A DNA stretch of 64,000 nucleotides, from the NCBI RefSeq assembly GCF_003057965.1, contig NZ_CP020921.1, positions 1,685,001 through 1,749,000 on the forward strand, written 5' to 3'. This document shows positions 46,755 through 55,126 of this stretch, piece by piece. Under the pieces are notes generated by a model. The model did not search any database. It saw nothing but the letters and a program-made list of their open reading frames with translations, and was not told the DNA's origin. The first letter of the stretch is position 1. Each line of letters starts with the position of its first letter. Source of the stretch: Thermodesulfobium acidiphilum. Lineage in GTDB: Bacteria > Thermodesulfobiota > Thermodesulfobiia > Thermodesulfobiales > Thermodesulfobiaceae. The translations under genes were made by a program, and so were the position numbers.

Positions 46755-47105
46755 TTACGGCTTTATATATGAAAACCCTAAATCTTGAAGTCTTACAATC
46801 TCGGTAATACCTGCTTTAACAACCTTAGCCCAATCAAATACCACTTTCTTATCTATCTTATAAAAACTTAGAGCGTTATTGCAAAATTCAAAGGTAACCC
46901 TCTTTTCAGATAACTCTTTCATATTAAGCTCAAGTTCGCCCCTTAATTCATTTGTTAAAATTAATACACCTGCCGAGTTAGCTACAACCCTTATATCGAA
47001 CTCACTTTCACCTGATATATCGTTAATAAAATTATTAATATTCTTTAAAGCAACTGGCCAATCTTCTAACTTTGAAACGTGAAAACATACTTTGAATAGA
47101 TTCAT
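46755..47105 (-). CDS. DsrE-family protein
   Basis: This 116-residue protein has the DsrE-like fold: KVCFHVSKLEDWPVALKNINNF at the start (about 5-26), a middle VTFEFCNNALSFYKI with a conserved cysteine (Cys75 or so), and a C-terminal GITEIVRLQDLGFSYIKP. Relatives act in sulfur transfer or are of unknown role. The start overlaps the end of the upstream MPT-binding gene. Confidence 0.8.
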   Translation of the reverse strand: MNLFKVCFHVSKLEDWPVALKNINNFINDISGESEFDIRVVANSAGVLILTNELRGELELNMKELSEKRVTFEFCNNALSFYKIDKKVVFDWAKVVKAGITEIVRLQDLGFSYIKP

Positions 47106-48082
47106 CTTAACAAACCTCCGTGTCCAGAATGTCTAATCATCTCAAAGGTAATCCTCAAACCAGCAAAAGCAAGCTGTCCAAACAAGTCAAATGCCCCTGG
47201 TTCGAATCTCAGTGCACCACCAGGAATACCAAAAATTGGAATATCATTAAAATAGGCCACAAGGAACATTGCACCAGGTGAAAGTGGCGCACCATAACTT
47301 ACTACAGCTGCACCAGATCTTCTTACTCCTTCAGCAGAAACGTCATCTGGACTCATCCCACCAGTTATAATTATAACCTGAGCTTTATTTTGAACAAACT
47401 TTAAAATAGTATTAGAAATTAAATCAGGATCATCTGGTAAACATTCCCTCATAAATACTTCAGAATTAAACTTTGCTACCTTACTCACAATTAGCGGGGT
47501 AAATGAATCCTCTTTTCTACCATAATAAATCTCTGATCCAGTAACAATCAGACCTACTTTCATGCTTATAAAAGGATGAAGAGTTAGAACTTTCCCAAGA
47601 TTTTTGCACTCACCCTCAATTAATTCTATTTCTCTTTTCTTTACAACTAATCCTTGAACCTTTGCTTTTGCAACAATTCTACCTTCTTCAACTACAGTAT
47701 TGCTTTTAAGAGTAGCCACAAAGGTATCTCCTCTTGAGTTTATAGCATCGAGTTGCCTTACCCTAACTTTAAAAAGTCCCTTTTTTGTTGCAATCACATC
47801 AGCCCAGGCTTCACCAGGCATTTTAACAATCAGATTATCGCCAGATATCGCCCTTGCAAGCCTTAAAGCAGCCTCATCTTCATGAAGTTCGTCTTCAGCA
47901 ATTTTTAAATCCCATATAAAATCTTTGCCGATCTCTTTCAAAATAGGTATATCATCGGCAGTAATGACATGCCCTCTTCTAAAAACAGCCTCTTTGTGCT
48001 TGCCAGGAATAATTCTCGTTAGGTCATATCCTAGTGTCATTCCAACACTTTCTTCAATTGGCACCCTTTTAGAATGATACAC
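47102..48082 (-). CDS. Molybdopterin-binding protein (MoaB/MogA-like domain)
   Basis: The C-terminal half is a MoCF domain: VGLIVTGSEIYYGRKEDSF near 177-195, IIITGGMSPDDVSAEGVRRS near 235-254 and a GIPGGALRFEPGAFD stretch. The N-terminal 150 residues (VPIEESVGMTLGYDLTRIIPG) resemble the companion domain seen in small MoeA-like proteins. The start is GTG with GGAGG upstream. It follows moeA by one base pair or so, indicating a molybdenum cofactor operon. Confidence 0.85.
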   Translation of the reverse strand: MYHSKRVPIEESVGMTLGYDLTRIIPGKHKEAVFRRGHVITADDIPILKEIGKDFIWDLKIAEDELHEDEAALRLARAISGDNLIVKMPGEAWADVIATKKGLFKVRVRQLDAINSRGDTFVATLKSNTVVEEGRIVAKAKVQGLVVKKREIELIEGECKNLGKVLTLHPFISMKVGLIVTGSEIYYGRKEDSFTPLIVSKVAKFNSEVFMRECLPDDPDLISNTILKFVQNKAQVIIITGGMSPDDVSAEGVRRSGAAVVSYGAPLSPGAMFLVAYFNDIPIFGIPGGALRFEPGAFDLFGQLAFAGLRITFEMIRHSGHGGLLR

Positions 48083-48083
48083 T

Positions 48084-49247
48084 TTAAACCTCCAAAGAAA
48101 ATTCGAATACCTTTACTTTAGTTCCTGTATCCTGTGGTGGGCCAGGATTTAACATAGCAATATGGGTCATATCTCTAAAACCCCTAAGAGAATGGCTGTG
48201 TTGTGAAAATTTTTTGAAATAAAATTTATTGCCAATCATAGTACCTCTTAAAAATCTTACTTCTTTAGAAGACTTATTAAAGGCCTCGCCAAGCACGCTC
48301 TCAAAAGATTTAAACCTATAATCCTGGCCAGAAAGCAAAAATATTAAGGGCCTTATAAAAAGAAAAAATCCCAAGGCAGCAGCCCAAACGTTGCCAGACA
48401 AACCAAAGTAATAAGTTTTATGTTTCTTAAAAGCCATTAAAGACTTACCTGGTTGCATTTTTACTCTCCAAAAAATTGGATCAAATATTTTTTGGACAAC
48501 AGGGAAAAGGCCGTCACTAGAATCAAATGATGCATTCCCAAAAGAAATTATAATATCTGAATCATCCAGCGCTCTCTTCAATTCATCTTCAATCTCGTAA
48601 TTATACCTACATATGAGGTTTCTTTGAATTTTTATATGAGGCCTTTTTAAAATTGCTTCAAATGTTGGCGTTAAAAAATCTTTATACAAACCTTCTTCCT
48701 CACAACTTACAAGTTCTTTTCCTACTGCAAGTAAAGATACCCTAACCTTTTCAAAAACCTTTACTTTAGTCTTATTAACTCTACAAAAAGTAGCGAAATC
48801 AAAGGGAGAGATCTTCGAACCATTATAAGAAACAATTGATCCTGCTTCATACTCTTCGCTTTTTTTAAATATGTTTCTCCCCTCTAAGGGTATTTTTTTA
48901 ATATAAACAATATCAGAACTTACTAAAGTGTCTTCAATCAGAACCACAGCATTGCTCCCATTTGGGAGAATTGAGCCTGTAGAAACCTTTACAGCTTCGT
49001 TTTGAGAAATTTCTCCTAAAAAGGGGCTGTCTGTTCTAGACTCACCAATTATTTTACACCTGTCACTACATGGTAGTTTTATTGCAAAACCATCCATAGC
49101 AGCCAGGTTTCTCGCTGGTATATCTTCTTCTACTTTAACATCTTCAGCTAGTATTCTGCCTATTGAGTCCCTGATAGGAACATATTCTGTTTTCAAAAGA
49201 GGAGCATTTTGCAATATTAATAATTTAGCTTTCTCAACGTCAATCAC
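48084..49247 (-). CDS. moeA: Molybdopterin molybdenumtransferase (MoeA)
   Basis: MoeA inserts molybdate into molybdopterin. The N-terminal part has the usual IGRILAEDVKVEEDIPARNLAAMDGFA run (shown in two parts: IGRILAEDVKVEEDIPAR and NLAAMDGFA). STGSILPNGSNAVVLIED follows at about 90-107. The central MoCF domain includes VRVSLLAVGKEL and a degenerate DDSDIIISFGNASFDSSDG. The C-terminal domain is present. Length is 387 residues. The start is GTG with AAAGGGA upstream. With its neighbour it forms a cofactor pair that could serve the molybdopterin enzyme at 2.3-4.4 kb. Confidence 0.88.
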   Translation of the reverse strand: MIDVEKAKLLILQNAPLLKTEYVPIRDSIGRILAEDVKVEEDIPARNLAAMDGFAIKLPCSDRCKIIGESRTDSPFLGEISQNEAVKVSTGSILPNGSNAVVLIEDTLVSSDIVYIKKIPLEGRNIFKKSEEYEAGSIVSYNGSKISPFDFATFCRVNKTKVKVFEKVRVSLLAVGKELVSCEEEGLYKDFLTPTFEAILKRPHIKIQRNLICRYNYEIEDELKRALDDSDIIISFGNASFDSSDGLFPVVQKIFDPIFWRVKMQPGKSLMAFKKHKTYYFGLSGNVWAAALGFFLFIRPLIFLLSGQDYRFKSFESVLGEAFNKSSKEVRFLRGTMIGNKFYFKKFSQHSHSLRGFRDMTHIAMLNPGPPQDTGTKVKVFEFSLEV

Positions 49248-49294
49248 ATTAAATCCCTTTCTCTATATTTAATGATCCGATCAAAATTTTTGTT

Positions 49295-49846
49295 CTACGA
49301 ACTAATTCTGTCAGATTTTTTTAATATTACGTGATAAATTGAAGGCGTTAGATCTTCCATATGAATCAGATCAAATCCTGAAAATATAAGCGTACCCAAC
49401 AATAGATCTTCCTTTACCCTAACTACAGCTGGCGGTCCAAAATCTTCTTTCCTTTCCTTTTTCCACTCAATTACCGATAGTATCCCTGTAGATTTTAACC
49501 AATTGTTTATCTTTTTCAAAATTAAAGGAGCATCTTCTAATTCGTGATATACAGACGACATTATTACAAGATCAAAATATTCTTGCTGAAACTCTAAATC
49601 TTCAAAACTCGAATTAAGAACAATTAGGTTGTTTATATTTTCACTTTTTGCACGATTTAACATTACGTTTAAAACATCAGCATTTTTATCAACAGCAAAT
49701 ACCGTCCCCTTAGGAAGCATCTTTGCACATGGTATAGAAATTGCTCCTACTCCACAACCAAAATCTAATACCCTTAGATCGTCTTTAATTATTATTTCTT
49801 CTAAAACCCTATTAACGTCTATAAACTGTGATATGTCCTTGTACAA
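49295..49846 (-). CDS. Class I SAM-dependent methyltransferase
   Basis: This is a 183-residue Rossmann-fold methyltransferase. Motif I is VLDFGCGVGAISIPCAK at about 23-39, the acidic residue of motif II is in VFAVDKN, and the later motif reads FDLVIMSSVYHELEDAP near 82-98. The start is TTG with AGGAGGG upstream. The substrate is unknown. It stands just upstream of moeA on the same strand. Confidence 0.88.
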   Translation of the reverse strand: MYKDISQFIDVNRVLEEIIIKDDLRVLDFGCGVGAISIPCAKMLPKGTVFAVDKNADVLNVMLNRAKSENINNLIVLNSSFEDLEFQQEYFDLVIMSSVYHELEDAPLILKKINNWLKSTGILSVIEWKKERKEDFGPPAVVRVKEDLLLGTLIFSGFDLIHMEDLTPSIYHVILKKSDRISS

Positions 49847-50078
49847 TTCTAATACCCTCCTAGAAAACTCTTTAACATTATAACGCTAAAAACTAAATTG
49901 TAGTTTTTAAACAATTTATTAATAAATTTTATTACTTTATAAACAATATTCAAACCTGATTCGAGTTTTTAGAACACTTTATTACAGTCTTATTTTATAA
50001 TTTAGTTATCTTATAAAGCAATCTATAGTATTATAAAATATATGATTTTTAAAATAAGATCTCTAAGGAGCTTGAAAA

Positions 50079-50900
50079 ATGGACAATTACGATTGGATTA
50101 AAAAAATATTACAGAAAATAAAAGAAAGAAAACCACTAATTCACCACATTACAAATTATGTTGCAATGAATGATAGTGCAAACGTAACGCTTGCAATTGG
50201 TGCACTTCCAATAATGGCATTGGAAGAAGTTGAATTAGATGATATTACAAATATGGCTTCAGCAGTGTTGTTAAACATTGGAACTCTAAAGCAAGATGAA
50301 ATAAATCACATGCTCCTTGCCGGGAAATATGCAAATTTTAAAAATATTCCCCTGATTCTAGATCCCGTAGGAGCTGGGGCAAGCAAGTTTAGAACAAGAA
50401 CAGCAAAAAACCTCCTGAAAACTCTAAAAATAAGCATTATAAAGGGAAATTCCTTTGAGATATCAACTCTTATTGATCTGCCTGCTGAAGGTATTGGAGT
50501 AGATGCCATTTCTTCTAATAAAAATTATGCCAATATAGCTAAAGAAGCTGCAAAGAAATATAAATCCATAGTTTTGGTAACAGGAGAAAAAGACTTCGTG
50601 AGCGATGGCGAAAGGGTATTTGAAATTGAAGGCGGAAGTTTTTTGATGTCAAAAGTAACTGGTTGTGGCTGTATGTTAGGATCCATTGTTGCCTGTTTTG
50701 CGGCTATAGAAAGAGAAAATTTATTGATAGCTTCTCTTGGAGCAAGTATATTTTTCAAATCAGTTGGGAAATTAGCAGAACAAAGAAGTACATTGCCTGG
50801 TTCATTTAGAAATAGTTTAATAGATTCAGCATATCTAATTTCAAACGACGAGGAGAAATTAAACGCGATTTGGAGGGAAAAAAATGACCCTGTATGCTAA
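50079..50900 (+). CDS. thiM: Hydroxyethylthiazole kinase (ThiM)
   Basis: ThiM phosphorylates the thiazole moiety for thiamine salvage. The pattern is clear: PLIHHITNYVAMNDSANVTLAIGA near residues 18-41, with PLILDPVGAGASKFR and VTGCGCMLGS (the anion hole and catalytic Cys) near 206. The 273 residues are typical. AAGGAG precedes the ATG. No TPP riboswitch was recognised in the 232-base gap upstream. The acylphosphatase gene overlaps its end. Confidence 0.93.
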   Translation: MDNYDWIKKILQKIKERKPLIHHITNYVAMNDSANVTLAIGALPIMALEEVELDDITNMASAVLLNIGTLKQDEINHMLLAGKYANFKNIPLILDPVGAGASKFRTRTAKNLLKTLKISIIKGNSFEISTLIDLPAEGIGVDAISSNKNYANIAKEAAKKYKSIVLVTGEKDFVSDGERVFEIEGGSFLMSKVTGCGCMLGSIVACFAAIERENLLIASLGASIFFKSVGKLAEQRSTLPGSFRNSLIDSAYLISNDEEKLNAIWREKNDPVC

Positions 50901-51153
50901 AGTAATAGGAAAGGTTCAAGGAGTATATTTTAGGGCTTTCACTCAAAAGGTAGCTAGAAATTTAGGGCTCAAAGGTACGGTTAGAAATCTTAGAGATGGT
51001 TCTGTAGAGGTTATAGCAGTTGGTGAAGAAGAAAAGATAAATGAGCTACTAAAAGAATTAAAGAGAGGATCCCCCGGTTCAAAAGTAATTGACATAGAAG
51101 TGAAAAAAGACTTAAACGATTTAGATTTTAAAGACTTTAAAATCGTTTATTAA
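50884..51153 (+). CDS. acyP: Acylphosphatase
   Basis: This small enzyme of 89 residues hydrolyses acyl phosphates. The signature GKVQGVYFRAFTQKVA at 8-23 includes the phosphate-binding Arg, and the catalytic Asn is in GTVRNLRDGSVEV. GGAGGG precedes the ATG. The gene overlaps thiM by 17 bases and is convergent with fliY. Confidence 0.94.
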   Translation: MTLYAKVIGKVQGVYFRAFTQKVARNLGLKGTVRNLRDGSVEVIAVGEEEKINELLKELKRGSPGSKVIDIEVKKDLNDLDFKDFKIVY

Positions 51154-51176
51154 ATATAATTAAAAAATAATTAAAA

Positions 51177-52331
51177 TTAAATCTTTTCCAATCTCTCTCT
51201 GGGGCTTATTATCTCAGTAATCCTTATACCGAAATTCTCATCTATAACTACCACTTCACCTCGAGCTATTAATTCATCGTTTATCATAACCTCAAGAGCC
51301 TCTCCTGCAAGTTTGTTTAACTCAATAACAGACCCAGACCTTAATTCTAATACCTCCTTTAGCGTCATTTTTGCGTTACCAAGCGAGACGCTAAGCTCAA
51401 GTGGTATATTTAAAAGATTTTCAATATTAATTGAATCACCCTGAGGCGATGGTTGAAGCTGTTGGAATTGAGCTTGAGAAGCTTGTATTTGTGGCTGCTG
51501 TTGATATGTAGGTGGCGGCGAATAACTATGTGGTGGTGGTGGATAATTGTAAGGATTTTGTTGCGGAGCTTGTGGTGGATATGAATAGGATTGTTGAACT
51601 CCTGACTGGTAAGTGGAAGAATTAATATTTGCAGAAGTAACAGCATTTAAATGTTGTGAATCATTTTGAAATGTCATAGTAGCGCTTTGACTTTCTGATG
51701 ATGAAACTTTTGATGAATTATCATCTTGTGTTTCAAGCATAGCCTTAACCTTATTAACGGCCATTTGAGCCATTTTTTGTGCTACAGGTTCAGATAATAT
51801 CATAACCAACTTTGTTTGGAAAACGTTTTCTCCTGTAAAATCAAATAATACCTCTACAGCTTCTTTTCCTAATGCTATCTGCTTCAAGGATTCAACAATC
51901 GGCTGTTCGTCAAAATTAATTACACTAGGAGGCATTATATTAATCCTACCACCTAAAAGGCTAGCCAGAGCCGTTGAGGCTGCCCCCATCATTTGGTTCA
52001 TAGCTTCTTGCAAAGCTGACTCGGCAAGTTCATCGAATGGAAGTTCTGGATTTCCCTCCCCACCCATCATAAGATCAGCAATAATTGAACCATCAGTTTT
52101 TTTGACAACAAGCAACGAAGAACCCTCAATTTCGCCCTCATAGCCTATCATCACGCCAATAGAATTGTCTTCGAAATCAGCTGCTATCTGTTCAATATCG
52201 CTTATGTCTACCATCGGCGAGGTTATTGATATTTTCTTATTAACCAATTGAGAAAGAGTAGTTGCAGCGGACCCCATTGCCATATTTAATACTTCACCTA
52301 TTGCATCTATTTGCTCATCAGTTAGTTTCAT
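51177..52331 (-). CDS. fliY: Flagellar motor switch phosphatase FliY (CheC-like plus FliN)
   Basis: FliY is part of the switch complex and dephosphorylates CheY-P. The CheC-like part keeps two phosphatase motifs of the form D/S-x3-E-x2-N-x22-P: Asp9-Glu13-Asn16-Pro39, and a second one around residues 105-136 (SALQEAMNQ). A linker rich in Pro, Gln, Tyr and Ser follows at about 225-290. The C-terminal FliN domain has LNIPLELSVSLGNAKMTL and VVVIDENFGIRITEI. The length is 384 residues. It is the last gene of the flagellar operon in this window. Confidence 0.94.
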   Translation of the reverse strand: MKLTDEQIDAIGEVLNMAMGSAATTLSQLVNKKISITSPMVDISDIEQIAADFEDNSIGVMIGYEGEIEGSSLLVVKKTDGSIIADLMMGGEGNPELPFDELAESALQEAMNQMMGAASTALASLLGGRINIMPPSVINFDEQPIVESLKQIALGKEAVEVLFDFTGENVFQTKLVMILSEPVAQKMAQMAVNKVKAMLETQDDNSSKVSSSESQSATMTFQNDSQHLNAVTSANINSSTYQSGVQQSYSYPPQAPQQNPYNYPPPPHSYSPPPTYQQQPQIQASQAQFQQLQPSPQGDSINIENLLNIPLELSVSLGNAKMTLKEVLELRSGSVIELNKLAGEALEVMINDELIARGEVVVIDENFGIRITEIISPRERLEKI

Positions 52332-52335
52332 AAGT

Positions 52336-53307
52336 TCATTCCCTCAGCACATCAGTAATTTTTATTGCCAAATTTTTACCAACCCTTCCAGGCACTCCTA
52401 AAAATTTCAGCTTCTTTTCTATTTTAACATCAAGCGGTTTATCAACCTTTGTATCTAACAATAGAGTGTCACCTATCCTTAAATTAATCAAGTCTCTCAA
52501 GAGAATATGCATATGACCCAAACAGACCTGTAAGTTAACTATTACGTTCAAAACGTGCTGGTAAACGTATTCTTTTTCTATATCATTTTCTGCCTTTTTC
52601 TTTACAAAAAATCTTTGAGCAGAAAGATGATTAACTATTGGCTCTAACAAACTATATGGAATTGCTAAAGACATTATACCACTAAGGTCTCCGATACCTA
52701 TATCCATAGTTATTAACACAACCATTTCGTTTGCTGGAACAATTTGTGCGAATTCAGGGTTTGTTTCTGTTCCTACGAAGCTAAGACTTACGGGATAGAC
52801 TGTTCTCCATGCCTCTTCAAGAGCTACAAGATGCCTATCAACAATCTTAGCAATCAAAGCATTTTCTATGTCAGTTGGAGCCCTTGGACTAGGTGGCGGA
52901 AGCCCAGAACCACCTAACAATCTATCCACAAGAGCTAATGTAATATTTAGATTCATTTCCAAAACCATTGAAAGTCCTGTACTTTCCCAACTAATTATTA
53001 CAATCATTGCAGGAGGAATTAGCGAGTTTATAAATTCTTCATATGGGACTTGATCTATTGCAGAAAAATCTAACCTCATACTACCTCTTACCAGGCTTGA
53101 AAGAGAAGTTGCTACCAACCTTCCATACGTTTCATGAATCAATTCAAGCGTTCTAAGATGATCCCTTGAAAATTTACTAGGTCTTTTGAAGTCATAAGTC
53201 TTTACAGTCTTTTCTGGTTCTTTTTCAAGTAAATCAGCACTAACTTGACCTGTATTAAAGGCATTCAGGATTGCATCTATTTCATCTTGACTTAAAACAT
53301 CAGCCAT
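52336..53307 (-). CDS. fliM: Flagellar motor switch protein FliM
   Basis: FliM binds CheY-P and forms the middle of the C ring. The N-terminal CheY-binding peptide is LSQDEIDAILNAF (residues 5-17). The middle domain includes GSMRLDFSAIDQVPYEEFI, and the C-terminal SPOA domain is intact. The length is 323 residues. Its ATG shares a base with the motA stop (TAATG), so motB and fliL, which usually lie between them, are absent here. Confidence 0.95.
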   Translation of the reverse strand: MADVLSQDEIDAILNAFNTGQVSADLLEKEPEKTVKTYDFKRPSKFSRDHLRTLELIHETYGRLVATSLSSLVRGSMRLDFSAIDQVPYEEFINSLIPPAMIVIISWESTGLSMVLEMNLNITLALVDRLLGGSGLPPPSPRAPTDIENALIAKIVDRHLVALEEAWRTVYPVSLSFVGTETNPEFAQIVPANEMVVLITMDIGIGDLSGIMSLAIPYSLLEPIVNHLSAQRFFVKKKAENDIEKEYVYQHVLNVIVNLQVCLGHMHILLRDLINLRIGDTLLLDTKVDKPLDVKIEKKLKFLGVPGRVGKNLAIKITDVLRE

Positions 53308-54101
53308 TATGCACTAACTCTTTCCTTTTCTTTTTGTGTTTCATATGCTAGCCTTAGCGTTGGAGGCAAAAATACCTTCAATTTTTCCTCTATTATCCTT
53401 GGGTTATCTCCTGCCTGTATTGAGAGTATACCTTCCATTATCATTGTCTTAATTTGCGCTTCCTCCTTACTCCTTACGCCCAATTTCCCAGCAATGGGCA
53501 AAAACACAAGATTGGCCACACCCACGCCATATAAAGTAGCTATGAAGGCACCAGCAATCGCCTGGCTGACGCCGCTTGGGTCTTCCAGATTTGCTAGCAT
53601 GTGAACAAGACCCATAACAGTACCAAGAATACCTAAAGTAGGTGCAAATCCCCCTAATCCTATAAAGAAATTTTCACCCAACTTGTGTCTTGCTTCCATT
53701 ATTTCTAAATCATTTTCTAAAATTGCCCTAACCAGTTCTGGATCAACAGCATCTACTACCAGTTGAACCCCCCTCTTCATAAACAGATCATCAACACCCT
53801 CAAGCTCAGCCTCAAGGGATAATAGGCCTTCTCTCCTGGCCTTTTCTGCAAGTCTAACAATTTGATCTATAACTTTCACCGGGTTATCCTTTGGCGCAAA
53901 AAATGCCTTTCTAACTATTTTTGGGACCATTTTTAATTGATCTACAGTTGTGTTTATGACTACAGCACCAGTAGTACCACCAAGTACTAGCACAAATGCA
54001 GGCAAGCTCAGATAATGGGAAAACGAGCCACCCTCAATAATAACAGATAAAGTTATAGATCCAAAAGCAATGATAAAACCTGCAATTGTTGCTATGTCCA
54101 T
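53307..54101 (-). CDS. motA: Flagellar motor protein MotA
   Basis: MotA is the ring-forming part of the proton-driven stator. The 264 residues have four membrane helices at about 5-22, 33-52, 150-168 and 183-203, with a large cytoplasmic loop. The GSFSHYLSLPAFVLVLGGTT stretch and LGGFAPTLGILGTVMGLVH are typical. AAGGA precedes the ATG. MotB is not encoded in the window. Confidence 0.95.
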   Translation of the reverse strand: MDIATIAGFIIAFGSITLSVIIEGGSFSHYLSLPAFVLVLGGTTGAVVINTTVDQLKMVPKIVRKAFFAPKDNPVKVIDQIVRLAEKARREGLLSLEAELEGVDDLFMKRGVQLVVDAVDPELVRAILENDLEIMEARHKLGENFFIGLGGFAPTLGILGTVMGLVHMLANLEDPSGVSQAIAGAFIATLYGVGVANLVFLPIAGKLGVRSKEEAQIKTMIMEGILSIQAGDNPRIIEEKLKVFLPPTLRLAYETQKEKERVSA

Positions 54102-54104
54102 ATA

Positions 54105-54332
54105 TTAATCCTTGTTTTCAGATGTATTTTGCATCCTAGCTTTAACAAACCTTAAACCTATCTTTTTATTATAATCGATTATCTTTTCTACTATTTCTTC
54201 GGGAGACTCCTTCACCATAAATTTTTTACCTGTAAAGAGAGTTATAGTTGTATCAGGCGAACTCTCTATAGATTCTATCAGATCAGAATTCAAAATAAAT
54301 TCTGCATCGTTTAGTTTTGTTAATTTTATCAT
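54105..54332 (-). CDS. flbD: Flagellar protein FlbD
   Basis: FlbD is a 60-80-residue protein found between the hook genes and motA in many flagellar operons; its role is unclear. The 75 residues show the family pattern MIKLTKLNDAEFILNSDLIE and a TLFTGKKFMVKESPEEI stretch. It overlaps the end of the upstream hook-basal gene by four bases. Confidence 0.9.
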   Translation of the reverse strand: MIKLTKLNDAEFILNSDLIESIESSPDTTITLFTGKKFMVKESPEEIVEKIIDYNKKIGLRFVKARMQNTSENKD

Positions 54333-55096
54333 ACTATAAGTCCTATTGCAGTCTTAAGCATATTATCACTCGTAGTAATGGCTTGAGCATTTACCTGATA
54401 AGTTCTCTCGTAATCTATTAAATTGGTCATTTGGGTTGCAAGATCAGTATTTGAACCTTCTAACGCATTTTGGATTATTGAATAATTGCTACTAAGTGTT
54501 ACCGGACTGCCTGAATTTATAGAAGCACTAAAATTATTTCCTCCGACGTTTATAAGAGCATTTTTATTTATAAAATCAACCACCATAATTTTTCCATCTA
54601 AAACGGATTGACCATTTGTGAAATTCGAATAAACAGAACCGTCCGGATTGACTGTAAAATTTACAAAATTTTTAGCAGTAGTATTTATATTTATGTTGCC
54701 ATTTGTGCCCTGTACATACAAACCATCGACAGTCACAAGGTTACCATTGCTATCCAGGCTAAAGGATCCATCCCTCGTGTAATAGGTTTTTGTACCGTCA
54801 GAAACAACAAAGAAACCGCTTCCGTTGATTGCAAGATCCGTAGGGTTATTAGTTGTTAGAACTGGTCCTTGAGTAAACGAGAACGATGTAGAATTAAGCT
54901 TAGAACCTATTCCGATTTGAAGAGGATTTGTCCTTGAGGTTGCAAATGAAAGTTCCTGTGATAAGATATCAGCAAAAGTAGGATTGCTTTCTTTGAATCC
55001 GGTCGTATTAACGTTTGAAATATTGTTTGCTACCACATCTAGGGCGCTTTGGCTGGACAAAGCGCCGCTTGTAGCGGTAAAAATAGAATTATCCAT
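54329..55096 (-). CDS. Flagellar hook-basal body protein, FlgG/FlgF-like
   Basis: This is a rod- or hook-type protein of 255 residues, secreted by the flagellar export apparatus without a cleaved signal. It has the N-terminal rod motif (ALDVVANNISNVNTTGFK, about 18-35), the central TDLAINGSGFFVV and the C-terminal NTDLATQMTNLIDYERTYQVNAQ. FlgF or FlgG is the best match by length; the two cannot be separated here. AGGAGG precedes the ATG. It follows flgE. Confidence 0.88.
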   Translation of the reverse strand: MDNSIFTATSGALSSQSALDVVANNISNVNTTGFKESNPTFADILSQELSFATSRTNPLQIGIGSKLNSTSFSFTQGPVLTTNNPTDLAINGSGFFVVSDGTKTYYTRDGSFSLDSNGNLVTVDGLYVQGTNGNININTTAKNFVNFTVNPDGSVYSNFTNGQSVLDGKIMVVDFINKNALINVGGNNFSASINSGSPVTLSSNYSIIQNALEGSNTDLATQMTNLIDYERTYQVNAQAITTSDNMLKTAIGLIV

Positions 55097-55126
55097 AACT
55101 TTAACCTCCTAAAAATTCGCAAACTC

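Noticed and set aside
49847-50078. TPP riboswitch upstream of thiM
   Set aside because: The conserved TPP-binding sequence is absent; the gap is AT-rich without clear structure.
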